The position numbers were made by a program, and so were the translations under genes. From Pseudoxanthomonas sacheonensis (GTDB lineage: Bacteria > Pseudomonadota > Gammaproteobacteria > Xanthomonadales > Xanthomonadaceae): a stretch of DNA of 64,000 bases. How positions within the stretch are numbered: position 1 is the first letter of the stretch; every line of letters starts with the position of its first letter. The notes beneath the pieces were generated by a model. That model worked only from the letters and a program-made list of their open reading frames with translations, was not told the origin of the DNA and made no database searches. Below are positions 34,074-43,275 of the stretch, piece after piece. The stretch is from NCBI RefSeq assembly GCF_010093305.1, contig NZ_PDWS01000005.1, positions 124,001 to 188,000 of the forward strand, given 5' to 3'.

Positions 34074-34222
34074 GGCACAGCCCTCCGGTTCGCCGTGAAA
34101 GTGGCGCACCGGATGTTTTCACCGCTGCGGTCGGAAAAACGTCAGAGCAAGCTCTAACAAATTTCCTACATTGCAAAACACACCATTGTCCCTACGGTTT
34201 TCCGCGAGCACTGCGAATCCCA

Positions 34223-35947
34223 ATGACCAGCTTGTCACGACCGCAATTGCCCTCGTCCCGCTTCGCGATCCTGATCCTGCTCGCCGCGGTCAGCCTGCTG
34301 GCCGGGCTGGGCCTGCGGGATCCCTCGCCTCCGGATGAGCCGCGCTTCGTTCTGGCCGCCCGCGACATGGTCGAGTCGGGGCAATGGCTGTTTCCGCACC
34401 GGGGAAGCGAGTTCTACGCCGAAAAGCCTCCGGTATTCATGTGGATGCAAGCAGCCGCGTACGAGGCGACCGGCAACTGGCGGATCGCCTTCCTGCTGCC
34501 CTCGTTGCTGGCCGCTCTGCTGACGTTATGGCTGACCTACGATCTGGCCGTCCGGCTGTGGAACCGCAGGGCAGGGCAGTATGCGGCGCTGGCTTTGTTC
34601 GTTTGCCTGCAGTTCGGCCTGCAGGCCAAGCGCGGCCAGATCGACATGGTGCTGGTGGCGATGACCACCTTGTCGCTATACGGGCTGTTGCGCCACCTGC
34701 TGCGTGGACCGAACTGGCCGCTGGCCTGGCTGGGTTTCTTTGCCGCCGGACTGGGCACGGTGACCAAGGGGGTGGGTTTTCTTCCGGTGCTGGTGCTGTT
34801 GCCCTGGGCCGCGCTGTCGTGGCGGGACCGCAAAGCTTCTCCGCCCGTGCCGCCCGCCCCTGGCGGATGGCGTTGGCTGCTCGGCGCGCTGTGCTTCGTC
34901 GCAGGTGCGGGCGTGTGGGTCGTGCCGATGCTGTGGGCGGTCTACAACAGCTCCGATCCCTCATTCCAAGCCTATGCAAGCGAGATCCTGTTCAAGCAGA
35001 CCGGCAAGCGCTATGCGGGGGCCTGGCACCATGTGCAACCGTTCTGGTATTTCGCCCAGGTCATCGTGACTTTGTGGTTGCCGGGCGCATTGCTGCTGCC
35101 TTGGCTGGCGCCCGCCTGGTGGCGCCGGCTGCGCCGCGGCGACCGGCGTTTCTGGCTGCTGCTGGGATGGAGCGCACTGGTGCTGTTGTTCTTCAGCGCC
35201 AGTCCCGGCAAGCGCGAGGTCTATATTTTCCCCATGCTGCCGGCCTTGTGCGTGGCCGCTGCGCCGCTGCTGCACGCTTTGATGCGGCGCGCCGGCGTGC
35301 AGCGGATTTTGCTTGGCTACCTGCTGGCGTTGGCGCTGGCGATGTGCGCTATGGCGCTGTCCGGATTGCTCGGAGCCAGCGAATGGGCGCACCGGCTGGC
35401 TGCGCAGCGTGATATCGATGCAGCCACTCTGCGCACTTTCCTTTTCTGGTTGCTGGCTTTCGGCCTGGTCTCGATGGCCGTGATCCTGTGGGCATGGCGT
35501 CGGCGCGTGGGCACCGCGGTGGTCGTAGTGACCGCGTTGTTGTGGATGACCTATGGCCTGGGCCTTGCGCCTGCGTTGGACGCCGACAGTTCCGCACGCA
35601 AGCTGATGCAGCGGGTGGGTCGGTACATCGGTCCGCAAGCGCAGCTGGGCATGGTGGCCTGGCGGGAACAGAACCTGCTGCAGAGCGATCGGCCCACCGT
35701 CGATTTCGGCTTCAAGAATTCATGGCAGGAGCAATGGGCCGAAGCCGGTCCCTGGCTGCTGGAGGATCCGGCGCGGCGCTGGGTGTTCGTGCTGGACAAG
35801 GCGGTCAGCCCTTGCGTGGATCGCGCGCGCGCGGTGGACATCGGCCAATCCAACCGCAACGCCTGGCTGCTGGTGCCGGGCAGCGCGTGGAAGCCGGGTT
35901 GCACGACCCCGGCGTTCGAAGCGGAAGAAGACGAAAAAACTCCTTGA
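34223..35947 (+). CDS. ArnT-like/GT39-83 family membrane glycosyltransferase
   Basis: This 574-residue polytopic protein has the first-loop acidic motif PPDEPRFVLAARDM and KPPVFMWMQAA, hallmarks of the PMT/ArnT superfamily, followed by about 11 more helices and a C-terminal periplasmic domain. Such enzymes move a sugar from undecaprenyl phosphate to lipid A or other acceptors on the outer face of the inner membrane. With the GT2 at 32256 it could form a lipid A glycosylation route. The aminoarabinose synthesis genes arnA, arnB and arnD are absent from the window, so the sugar is unknown. It starts a rightward run toward PAP2 and eptA. Confidence 0.85.
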   Translation: MTSLSRPQLPSSRFAILILLAAVSLLAGLGLRDPSPPDEPRFVLAARDMVESGQWLFPHRGSEFYAEKPPVFMWMQAAAYEATGNWRIAFLLPSLLAALLTLWLTYDLAVRLWNRRAGQYAALALFVCLQFGLQAKRGQIDMVLVAMTTLSLYGLLRHLLRGPNWPLAWLGFFAAGLGTVTKGVGFLPVLVLLPWAALSWRDRKASPPVPPAPGGWRWLLGALCFVAGAGVWVVPMLWAVYNSSDPSFQAYASEILFKQTGKRYAGAWHHVQPFWYFAQVIVTLWLPGALLLPWLAPAWWRRLRRGDRRFWLLLGWSALVLLFFSASPGKREVYIFPMLPALCVAAAPLLHALMRRAGVQRILLGYLLALALAMCAMALSGLLGASEWAHRLAAQRDIDAATLRTFLFWLLAFGLVSMAVILWAWRRRVGTAVVVVTALLWMTYGLGLAPALDADSSARKLMQRVGRYIGPQAQLGMVAWREQNLLQSDRPTVDFGFKNSWQEQWAEAGPWLLEDPARRWVFVLDKAVSPCVDRARAVDIGQSNRNAWLLVPGSAWKPGCTTPAFEAEEDEKTP

Positions 35948-36043
35948 ACCTCAGCTGACCGATCCGGGCTCTTAACGGGCCGCGAACTCCGCTCCGACCG
36001 CTCTCCGACAGGCCAACTCCAATCATGCGCGCCAACCGGTTCT

Positions 36044-36853
36044 ATGCGCGCGCGGATGCAATCCCTTAATCCTTCACCGTCTCCACGATACTGGCTGGCG
36101 ATCGGCCCCGGCGCGCTGGGCGGCAATCCGGTGCGCGCATGGCCAAGCGCCGGATCGCGGTTCTACTTCCACCATCTGTGGGCGCCGCTGGCGGTTTTCG
36201 CCGGTCTGTCGCTGTTGCTGATCGTTCTGCACGGGGATCTCTGGCTCGCGGATCGCTTGTACGCGATGGAAGGCCACGCTTGGAGCCTGCGGACCGGGTA
36301 CATCACCCAGGATCTGTTGCATGCGGCAGGCCGCCAAGCCAGCAAGGACCTATGGTTCACCTTGGCGTTGATGGTCGCGATATCGCTGTTGCTGCGGAAG
36401 GGAAGGCAATGGCGGTGGCCGTTGATCTATCTGCTGCTGGCCACTGCGCTCTCCACGGCCGCCGTCGGTCTGTTGAAGCGCTGGACCAACATGGACTGCC
36501 CTTGGGATTTGCTGCGCTATGGGGGCGACGATGCTTACTACTCGCTATTCATGCACCGTCCGTCGATATTGGGGCATGCGAAGTGCTTTCCTGCCGGCCA
36601 CGCCAGTGCCGGCTACGCCTGGGTCGCGCTGTATTTCTTCTTCTTGAGCGCACGTCCGCGCTGGCGCTGGTGGGGGCTTGGGTTCGCCTTGGGTCTGGGT
36701 GCCGTGTTCGGGGTCGCGCAACAGCTTCGCGGCGCGCACTTCCTTTCCCATGACGTGTGGACGCTGATGATCTGCTGGCTCATCGCATTGGCGCTTTACC
36801 AGCTGATGCTGGGGCGCCGTCGCGCCAACCTGTCGGCCCAGGCCGCGTCATGA
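36044..36853 (+). CDS. PAP2-superfamily phosphatase (possible lipid A phosphatase)
   Basis: This 269-residue membrane protein has about six helices and PAP2 motifs. Motif 1 reads KRWTNMDCPWDL, where the classical K-x6-R-P has Cys in place of Arg. Motif 2 is PAGHASAGY (Ser of PSGH replaced by Ala, catalytic His kept) and motif 3 is a late SHDVW. These variants look like a subfamily rather than decay, since the rest is intact. The coupled downstream eptA (4-nt overlap) suggests it removes a lipid A phosphate before or alongside phosphoethanolamine addition. An alternative start is the ATG at 36056. Confidence 0.8.
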   Translation: MRARMQSLNPSPSPRYWLAIGPGALGGNPVRAWPSAGSRFYFHHLWAPLAVFAGLSLLLIVLHGDLWLADRLYAMEGHAWSLRTGYITQDLLHAAGRQASKDLWFTLALMVAISLLLRKGRQWRWPLIYLLLATALSTAAVGLLKRWTNMDCPWDLLRYGGDDAYYSLFMHRPSILGHAKCFPAGHASAGYAWVALYFFFLSARPRWRWWGLGFALGLGAVFGVAQQLRGAHFLSHDVWTLMICWLIALALYQLMLGRRRANLSAQAAS

Positions 36854-38520
36854 GCGCCGTCGCCGCAAACCCGCAAGCGATCAGCCGAAACGACGATCGG
36901 TCGATGGCCTGGTGGAGACTGCGCCCAGTCCTTGCAAGCGAAACGTTGATCCTGCTTTGCAGCGTGTTTTTTTCCATGTTCAGCAATGGCTCGTTCTGGC
37001 ATGGTGCGCTGGCCCATCCGCTGGCGCAGTGGCGGCTGGCGTTGTCGTTGTTTCTGCTGGTGACCGCGCTGCATGCGCTGCTGCTGGGCCTGGTGGTCAA
37101 TCGCTGGACAGCCAGGCCGCTGCTGAGCGTGCTTCTTCTGGTCACCGCGGTCGCTGCCCATTACATGAGCGCTTATGGCGTGTATCTGGACGCCGACATG
37201 CTGCGCAACGTGCTGCATACCGACAGCAAGGAATCCAGCGAGTTGCTGTCCCCGCAATTGCTGATTCCCATCGCGCTGACCCTCATTCCGGTGGCGGCCC
37301 TGTGGCGCGTACGCCTGCTCAAGCGCAGCTGGCCGCGCGCGCTGGCCATCCGTTCCGCGTTCCTGACGGCGATGGCGGCGATGGCGGCCGTCGGCGCCTT
37401 GCTTTCTTTCCAGGACATCTCATCGCTGGTGCGAAACCATCGTGAGGTGCGCTATCTGGTGACTCCGGCCAATTACGTGGTCGCGCTGTCCAAGGTGTTG
37501 CTGGCGTCTCCTCCCGGCCCCAGGCAGGCGCTGCTGCCGCTGGGAACCGACGCCAAGCAGGCTGCGCGCGCCAGCGGCAGCAAACCACGGTTGCTTGTGC
37601 TGGTGGTCGGAGAAACCGTGCGCGCCCAGAATTGGGGATTGAACGGCTACGCGCGCCAGACCACGCCCGAGCTGGCCAAGGTCGACGGACTCATCAATTT
37701 TTCCCAGATGAACGCCTGCGGGACCAGTACCGAAGTATCGCTGCCTTGCATGTTCTCTGCCTACGGCCGCCGCAACTACGATGAAATGGAAATCCGCAGC
37801 CACCAGTCCTTGCTGCATGTGCTGGACCATGCGGGCGTGGCCACTTTGTGGCGCGACAACCAATCCGGTTGCAAAGGAGTGTGCGACGGGCTGCCGACCC
37901 AGCGCCTGACCGACGCCAAAGACGCCGGCCTGTGCAATGGCAAACGTTGTCTGGATGAGATCCTGATCAAAGATCTCCCCTCGCAGCTTTCGCCTTCAAA
38001 AGGCGACCAGGTGGTTGTGCTGCATCAGTTGGGAAACCACGGCCCCAGTTATTTCGAACGCTACCCGCCGCAGTTCAAACGCTTCACGCCTACTTGCGAC
38101 AACTCCGAACTGGGCCAGTGCGAGCGTCAGAGTATCGTCAACGCCTACGACAACGCATTGCTGTACACCGATCGCTTCCTGGCCGAAACCATCGCCCTGT
38201 TGAAGTCGCGGACCGATTACGACACCGCCCTGATCTATGTGTCCGACCATGGCGAATCGTTGGGCGAAAAGGGCCTGTTCCTGCACGGTGTGCCTTACTC
38301 CATCGCCCCGGCGGAGCAGATCCGGGTGCCGATGGTGATGTGGCTCTCGCCCGGGTTGGTGCAGGACGCCAGGTTGGATACCGCATGCCTGAAGCGCGAA
38401 GCGGCGGAGCCGGCCAGCCACGACAACCTGTTTCCTTCGATCCTGGGGCTGATGCAGGTGAATACCCGCGAATATCAGCCCGCTTACGACCTGTTCGCGA
38501 AATGCCGCAACCGCCAGTAA
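36850..38520 (+). CDS. eptA: Lipid A phosphoethanolamine transferase (EptA-like)
   Basis: This 556-residue inner-membrane enzyme has five N-terminal helices and a periplasmic sulfatase-like domain. Metal and nucleophile sites are VVGETVRAQNWG (Glu), NACGTSTEVSLPC (nucleophilic Thr) and SDHGESLGEKGLFLHG (Asp-His and second His). Paired cysteines (CKGVCDG, LCNGKRCLD, CDNSELGQC) fit the disulfides of EptA/MCR-type enzymes. It adds phosphoethanolamine to lipid A phosphates, which lowers surface negative charge and cationic peptide binding. The ATG at 36850 overlaps the PAP2 stop. It is the last gene of the envelope module. Confidence 0.9.
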   Translation: MSAVAANPQAISRNDDRSMAWWRLRPVLASETLILLCSVFFSMFSNGSFWHGALAHPLAQWRLALSLFLLVTALHALLLGLVVNRWTARPLLSVLLLVTAVAAHYMSAYGVYLDADMLRNVLHTDSKESSELLSPQLLIPIALTLIPVAALWRVRLLKRSWPRALAIRSAFLTAMAAMAAVGALLSFQDISSLVRNHREVRYLVTPANYVVALSKVLLASPPGPRQALLPLGTDAKQAARASGSKPRLLVLVVGETVRAQNWGLNGYARQTTPELAKVDGLINFSQMNACGTSTEVSLPCMFSAYGRRNYDEMEIRSHQSLLHVLDHAGVATLWRDNQSGCKGVCDGLPTQRLTDAKDAGLCNGKRCLDEILIKDLPSQLSPSKGDQVVVLHQLGNHGPSYFERYPPQFKRFTPTCDNSELGQCERQSIVNAYDNALLYTDRFLAETIALLKSRTDYDTALIYVSDHGESLGEKGLFLHGVPYSIAPAEQIRVPMVMWLSPGLVQDARLDTACLKREAAEPASHDNLFPSILGLMQVNTREYQPAYDLFAKCRNRQ

Positions 38521-38557
38521 AGAAGCGCGGCCCGATCTGCTGGCGGCGGCTCGCGCC

Positions 38558-38890
38558 CTAGCGTTTCCTCCACCAGAGAACGGCCGCTTCCGTGAGCAGG
38601 CACGTCAGCATCGAGAGGAAGGCGCAGGCGGCCGCGATGGCCAATAGCGTGGCCAGCGCGAGGAACGGGGCGGGGTGCAGCCCCTTGCTGCCGTCCGCGG
38701 CCAGAGCCGCAAGACCGCACAAGGCCGCGGCAACGGTCGATCCGATGAAAATACGGAGAAGGCGCGGATAGGCGGTAGTCGGCATGCCGCCTTCGGTTCG
38801 CGTGGCGTCCCTGGTGGGGTCCTCGGTCGAGGCGCGCTCTCCGCCATCGACAGCGAAGTTGCCCGCAACCTCCATGCTTGAATTCTTCAT
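38558..38890 (-). CDS. Hypothetical membrane protein
   Basis: This 110-residue protein has a charged, non-conserved-looking N-terminus (about 40 residues) followed by two hydrophobic helices (about 47-65 and 76-103) and a basic end, LWWRKR. No family is recognised. It converges on eptA and lies alone, with the tRNA-Met terminator region upstream. The composition fits neighbouring genes, so it is probably real, but nothing indicates a role. Confidence 0.5.
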   Translation of the reverse strand: MKNSSMEVAGNFAVDGGERASTEDPTRDATRTEGGMPTTAYPRLLRIFIGSTVAAALCGLAALAADGSKGLHPAPFLALATLLAIAAACAFLSMLTCLLTEAAVLWWRKR

Positions 38891-39156
38891 CGCCGCTCGC
38901 TCGAAGGAGTCGGCGGCGATGATGTCCGCCGAACCGTCGGAACTCGGTCGTACCGGCGTTCGTTACGGGTTAAGCCCCAGTCCTGGTTCAGCGCGGATTG
39001 GAAGTCCGATTCGGGTTCGCGTGGCCTCTTCGATGGGCGGGCGCGCAGAGAAGGCAGCGCGAGTGTGCCGGCGGCTGCGAAACCCGGTCTTGTCCGGCTG
39101 GCCGGCCGGGTGCGGCGACATTCGGGCCCAGGCCGGGCGTGGCGGTATCCCGGGCA
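38891..39156. other. Intergenic stretch, no gene recognised
   Basis: Frames here are arginine-rich and do not look like protein on either strand. It holds the upstream region of the hypothetical gene at 38558-38890. No repeat family of this window is present. Confidence 0.4.
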
Positions 39157-39182
39157 CAAAAAACCCCGCAAATGCGCGGGGT
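39157..39182 (-). terminator. Rho-independent terminator of tRNA-Met
   Basis: Minus strand AACCCCGCGC-ATT-TGCGGGGTT runs into TTTTTT, about 40 bp beyond the tRNA 3' end. Confidence 0.85.
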
Positions 39183-39221
39183 TGAATGGTTCAATGCCGG
39201 ATCCAACGAGGCGTTGAATGG

Positions 39222-39298
39222 TGGTGGCTATGGGTGGACTCGAACCACCGACCCCAGCATTATGAGTGCTGTGCTCTAACCGGCTGAGCTACATAGCC
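39222..39298 (-). tRNA. tRNA-Met (CAT), elongator type
   Basis: The 77-nt minus-strand sequence starts GGCTATGTAGCTCAGCCGG and ends CATAGCCACCA with CCA encoded. The acceptor stem GGCTATG/CATAGCC pairs. The anticodon arm CAGCA-CTCATAA-TGCTG gives anticodon CAT, and the T arm GGTTCGAGTCC is standard. The acceptor pairing G1-C72 and overall likeness to E. coli metT indicate elongator rather than initiator; a tRNA-Ile2 with lysidine at C34 cannot be ruled out by anticodon alone. Confidence 0.97.
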
Positions 39299-39417
39299 GT
39301 GCATTGAACCGCGCATTTTTCCTGTCTGACCCGCGCCTGTCAATGAGAATCGCTTTGCTTGAGACATCCGCTTGGGCGTGGCACAGTCGGAGCCAGTAGA
39401 TTTCAGGAGTCCGCATC

Positions 39418-40014
39418 GTGATCGATCCGGACGGCTACCGACCTAATGTCGGCATAGTGTTGATGGGCCCGGATGGGCGGGTGTTCTGGGCGCGCAGGGT
39501 GCGCCGGGATGGCTGGCAGTTCCCGCAGGGCGGCATGAACACCGATGAGACGCCGGTCGAGGCCATGTACCGCGAATTGCGCGAGGAAACCGGCCTGCTG
39601 CCAGAGCATGTCGAGATTCTGGGCGCCACCCCAGGCTGGCTGCGCTACCGGCTGCCGCACCGCGCCGTGCGCCACAACGAACGGCATGTCTGCATCGGCC
39701 AGAAACAGGTGTGGTTCCTGCTGCGGCTGGTGGGGGACGAGTCCCACGTCCGCCTGGATCTCACCGAAACCCCCGAATTCGACCATTGGCGCTGGGTGGA
39801 CTTCTGGTATCCCATGGAGCACGTGGTGATGTTCAAGCGCGGGGTCTATGCCCGCGCCCTGCGCCATCTGGCCCCCTTCGCCCGCCTGGTGGCGGGGGCG
39901 CATGCGGTGCCGCAGATGCTGATCGACGCCTGGTTGCCCGAACTGGGTGGGTCACGCCCCGCTGCCCGACCGCCAGCCAAACGCGGCGGCAGCGGCCGTC
40001 CCGGCAAGAATTGA
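39418..40014 (+). CDS. rppH: RNA pyrophosphohydrolase
   Basis: This 198-residue Nudix hydrolase removes pyrophosphate from the 5' end of triphosphorylated mRNAs and so starts RNase E decay. The N-terminus has [20 protein letters not shown] and [12 protein letters not shown]. The Nudix box reads [20 protein letters not shown] with TGLL following, and [11 protein letters not shown] is typical. A basic Pro/Arg/Gly tail follows the domain. The start is GTG at 39418, as an in-frame upstream stop limits alternatives and AGGAG lies close before it. Confidence 0.93.
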   Translation: MIDPDGYRPNVGIVLMGPDGRVFWARRVRRDGWQFPQGGMNTDETPVEAMYRELREETGLLPEHVEILGATPGWLRYRLPHRAVRHNERHVCIGQKQVWFLLRLVGDESHVRLDLTETPEFDHWRWVDFWYPMEHVVMFKRGVYARALRHLAPFARLVAGAHAVPQMLIDAWLPELGGSRPAARPPAKRGGSGRPGKN

Positions 40015-40031
40015 CAATCATTCTCATTCGC
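40013..40031. promoter_or_regulatory. Fur-box-like site upstream of bfd
   Basis: GACAATCATTCTCATTCGC (reverse complement GCGAATGAGAATGATTGTC) matches much of the GATAATGATAATCATTATC consensus, mainly the GAGAATGATTGTC half. It lies about 45 bp before the bfd start codon, a sensible place for Fur repression, and abuts the rppH stop. Confidence 0.6.
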
Positions 40032-40076
40032 GATGGAATAGGGCAACCCCACCGGGCCGCCAGGAATCCACCGAAC

Positions 40077-40298
40077 GTGTACGTCTGCATCTGCAATGGA
40101 GTCACCGACCACCAGATCCGCGAAGCCGCCACCAGCGGCGTGCGCAGCGTGGCCGAGCTGACCATGCGCACCGGTTGCGGCGCCACCTGCGGCAGCTGCC
40201 TGGAGACGGCCGCCGATATCCTGGACGCCCACGCGCCCGAGCGCCGCAGCGCCTTTTCCTTGCCGATGCTGGGCGCCGGCATTTCCCGGGCCGCCTGA
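40077..40298 (+). CDS. bfd: Bacterioferritin-associated ferredoxin
   Basis: This 73-residue [2Fe-2S] protein has the Bfd/NifU-type fer2_BFD motif: Cys4 and Cys6 in VYVCICNGVTD, and the second pair in TGCGATCGSCLE. It gives electrons to bacterioferritin for iron release. The GTG start at 40077 puts the conserved YVCICNG at the N-terminus, as in known Bfd proteins. It lies behind a Fur-like site and 108 bp before bfr. Iron-limited induction is the expected behaviour. Confidence 0.92.
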   Translation: MYVCICNGVTDHQIREAATSGVRSVAELTMRTGCGATCGSCLETAADILDAHAPERRSAFSLPMLGAGISRAA

Positions 40299-40406
40299 CC
40301 TACCGCGCCCGTAAGCGGTTTCCGCCGCGAGATGAGCACGATTCGCGTTTCGTCATCGCCCTGCGCGAGCCGCTAACCTGCCCGCCTTCCCCACCGGAGC
40401 ACGGCC

Positions 40407-40877
40407 ATGAAGGGCGACGCCAAGGTCATCGAGTTCCTCAACAAGGCCCTCTACAACGAGCTGACCGCGATCAACCAGTATTTCCTTCACGCCAAGATGC
40501 TGAAGAACTGGGGCCTGGGCGAACTGGCCAAGCACGAATACGAAGAATCCATCGACGAGATGAAGCACGCGGACAAACTGTCCGAGCGCATCCTGTTCCT
40601 GGACGGCCTGCCCAACTTCCAGATGCTGGGCAAGCTGCGGATCGGCGAGAACCCGCGCGAACTGCTGGAATGCGATCTGGCTCTCGAGCTCGAAGGCTTG
40701 CCGGTCCTGCGCGAGGCCATCGCGTATTGCGAAACGGTCAGCGACTACGTCAGCCGCCAGCTGTTCGCCGATATCCTGGAATCGGAAGAAGAGCACATCG
40801 ACTGGATCGAAACGCAACTGTCGGTCATCGACCGCATCGGCGAACCGAACTACCTGCTGACCAAGCTGGAAGACTGA
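40407..40877 (+). CDS. bfr: Bacterioferritin
   Basis: This 156-residue four-helix ferritin has ferroxidase Glu/His residues in [15 protein letters not shown], the haem-binding Met in [15 protein letters not shown] (about Met52), and [12 protein letters not shown] near the end. It stores iron in 24-mers with haem at subunit interfaces. GGAGCACGGCC before the ATG at 40407 supports the start. Its last 28 bp overlap the 3' end of the convergent hybrid kinase gene. It is paired with bfd just upstream. Confidence 0.95.
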   Translation: MKGDAKVIEFLNKALYNELTAINQYFLHAKMLKNWGLGELAKHEYEESIDEMKHADKLSERILFLDGLPNFQMLGKLRIGENPRELLECDLALELEGLPVLREAIAYCETVSDYVSRQLFADILESEEEHIDWIETQLSVIDRIGEPNYLLTKLED

Positions 40878-43273
40878 GCGGTCGCGTCGGAATCGCGATC
40901 GAGCCGCGCGATATAGCCTTGCAGGGCCATGCGCGCGCGCGCGTATTCGGCGATCACCAGCGCCACCGCCACCGCCGGGCGGTCCAGTTTCTGGGCGCGC
41001 GCGCCCAGCTCCACGCGCTTGGCAGCGGTCGATAGCGCCATCGCCCCGACATTGGCGCTGGAGGACTTGAGGGTGTGCGCGGCCTCGCGCATCGCTTCCA
41101 GGTCGGGAACGGTAGAGGCCGATTCCAGCCGCGCGATCAGACGCGGCGCATCTTCCAGGAACAGGCCGATGATGCGCACGGTTTCGTCGCCGGCGATTTC
41201 CCGCAGCTCGTCCAGCATGTTGTGGTCGAGCACCGGGAAGACCGGTGGCGCAGAAGGCCGCTGCGGGGAAGCTGCGGCCGGGACGCTGGCGTCGGGGGTG
41301 GGCTGGACCGCATCGCGCAGGCCGAAACTGGCGCGCCCCGGCAGCCAGCGCTGCAGGCAGTTTTCCAGTTGCTCGCGCGATACCGGTTTGGACAGATAAT
41401 CGTCCATGCCCGCATCCAGGCAGCGCTGACGGTCCCCCGCCATGGCATTGGCGGTCATGGCCACGATCGGCAGGCGCATCGTCGAACCCTGCAGCACTTC
41501 CTGGTCGCGCCATTCGCGGGTGGCCGAATAACCGTCCAGCACCGGCATCTGGCAGTCCATCAGCACCAGGCTGTAACGGCCCGTCGCCATTTTCTCAAGC
41601 GCGATCTGGCCGTTGATGGCGATGTCGCAGCTGTAACCCAGGACGGACAGAAGCTTTTCGCCGACCGCCAGGTTGACCGGGTTGTCTTCCACCAGCAGCA
41701 GGCGGGTGACGATGGGCGGTGCGTCGATCTGATCGGCGGCGATGGGCGCGTCCGCGCCGGACTGCGCCGGAATCTCCGGATCCATGGCTGCCGACGTTTT
41801 CTCCACGGCGATCGGATCGTCGCGCTGCGGGATTTCCTCGAAACCCACGACCGGCGCTTGCAGAGCCGGTGGCGCGAAAGAGAGGGCGGCATGCAGATCG
41901 GCGCCGTGCGATTGGCGCGGCAGCAGGATGCTGCCGTCGCGCAGTTCGTCGGGAATTTCCTCGTCGCCGTACAACCAGACCATGCGCACTTTATCGGCGA
42001 CGTTGTTGCGGGTGATGCCGCGATGCAGCGCGCGCGCGCTGGCGCGGATGGAGGAAAGGTCGCCCAGGATGATGGAGAAGGACGGCGACTGGGCCGAACG
42101 CAGGCGCTCCAGCGCCTCCTGGGTGGTATCCACGCAGGTCAGCTGTATGCCCCAGCTGGGCAGCAGAATCGACAGGCGCTGGCGCAGGCGGGTCTCCGGA
42201 CCGACCAGCAGGGCCCGGGTGGGTTCCAGGCTTGAATCCTGGGCGCGCATGTCGCCGATCACCTTCAGCAGCGGCACCTCGAACCAGAACGTGGAGCCGC
42301 GCCCCGGTTCGGAAAGCACGCCGATGCGTCCGCCCATCAGGTCGACGATGCGCTTGCAGATGGCCAGGCCCAGCCCGGTGCCGCCGTACAGGCGGGTGGT
42401 GGAGGCGTCGGCCTGGCTGAACGAGTTGAACAGCCGCGTCTGCGCTTCGGCGTCGATGCCGATACCGGTGTCGCGCACTTCGAAACGCAGCAGGTGCTGG
42501 GCCGCGGTTTCGCCCAGTCTGCGCACGTTGACCGTGACCGTGCCGCGCTCGGTGAATTTAACCGCGTTGCCGATCAGATTGCTGAGCACCTGGCGCATGC
42601 GCACCGGGTCGCCGCGCACCGGCAGCCGCACGGCGGGGTCCAGCTGCAGGTTGAGGCGGATGTTCTTGTTCTCGGCCGGGCGCTGCATCAGCTGCAACAC
42701 GCCGTCCAGCACTTCGCGCAGATTGAAACCGGTGATTTCCAGTTCCAGCTTGTTCGCTTCCAGCTTGGAGTAGTCGAGGATGTCGTCGACGATGCGCAGC
42801 AGCTGCTGGGAAGAGGCGCTGGCGGTGTTGAGCATGTCGCGCTGGTCGGGCGGAAGGGCCGCGCGCGAAAGCAGGTCCAGCATCGGCACGATGCCGTTGA
42901 GCGGCGTGCGGATCTCATGGCTCATGGTGGCCAGGAATTCGCCCTTGGCCAGCACCGCCGATTCGGCCGCCTGCTTGGCCAGCAGCAGCTGCTGCTCCAG
43001 GCGGTCGTGGCGATGCAGGTCCTTCTGCAGATTGTCGCGCTCGGATTCGGCCATCGCCGCTCGCGCTTCGGTGCCTTCGTAGTAGGCGGCCAGCCTGCGC
43101 ATGCGCAAGGCGACGATCACGCACACGAACGCGGCCACGCCGGCGCTCGCCAATGCCACCCACGGCCACGGCCCGGCGATGCCGAACCAGGGCAGCAGCA
43201 GCGAGACCAAGGTCAGCAGGATCGCCGCCAGCACCAGCCAGGGCGCTACGGGCATGCGCCCCAGCCTGCTCAT
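40850..43273 (-). CDS. Hybrid sensor histidine kinase (HisKA-HATPase-REC-Hpt)
   Basis: This 807-residue protein has two N-terminal helices (about 10-60) with hardly any periplasmic loop, a coiled-coil linker, and HisKA with [15 protein letters not shown]. HATPase_c follows, with [17 protein letters not shown] and [12 protein letters not shown]. Next come a degenerate receiver-like region (about 390-500), a full receiver with [11 protein letters not shown] and [11 protein letters not shown], and a C-terminal Hpt domain with [13 protein letters not shown]. The order suits a phosphorelay and recalls RpfC/BarA-like kinases, although the input part is minimal. It follows the REC-GGDEF-EAL gene by 2 bp. 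No quorum-signal synthase (rpfF) is near. Confidence 0.9.
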   Translation of the reverse strand: MSRLGRMPVAPWLVLAAILLTLVSLLLPWFGIAGPWPWVALASAGVAAFVCVIVALRMRRLAAYYEGTEARAAMAESERDNLQKDLHRHDRLEQQLLLAKQAAESAVLAKGEFLATMSHEIRTPLNGIVPMLDLLSRAALPPDQRDMLNTASASSQQLLRIVDDILDYSKLEANKLELEITGFNLREVLDGVLQLMQRPAENKNIRLNLQLDPAVRLPVRGDPVRMRQVLSNLIGNAVKFTERGTVTVNVRRLGETAAQHLLRFEVRDTGIGIDAEAQTRLFNSFSQADASTTRLYGGTGLGLAICKRIVDLMGGRIGVLSEPGRGSTFWFEVPLLKVIGDMRAQDSSLEPTRALLVGPETRLRQRLSILLPSWGIQLTCVDTTQEALERLRSAQSPSFSIILGDLSSIRASARALHRGITRNNVADKVRMVWLYGDEEIPDELRDGSILLPRQSHGADLHAALSFAPPALQAPVVGFEEIPQRDDPIAVEKTSAAMDPEIPAQSGADAPIAADQIDAPPIVTRLLLVEDNPVNLAVGEKLLSVLGYSCDIAINGQIALEKMATGRYSLVLMDCQMPVLDGYSATREWRDQEVLQGSTMRLPIVAMTANAMAGDRQRCLDAGMDDYLSKPVSREQLENCLQRWLPGRASFGLRDAVQPTPDASVPAAASPQRPSAPPVFPVLDHNMLDELREIAGDETVRIIGLFLEDAPRLIARLESASTVPDLEAMREAAHTLKSSSANVGAMALSTAAKRVELGARAQKLDRPAVAVALVIAEYARARMALQGYIARLDRDSDATAQSSSLVSR

Positions 43274-43275
43274 TT

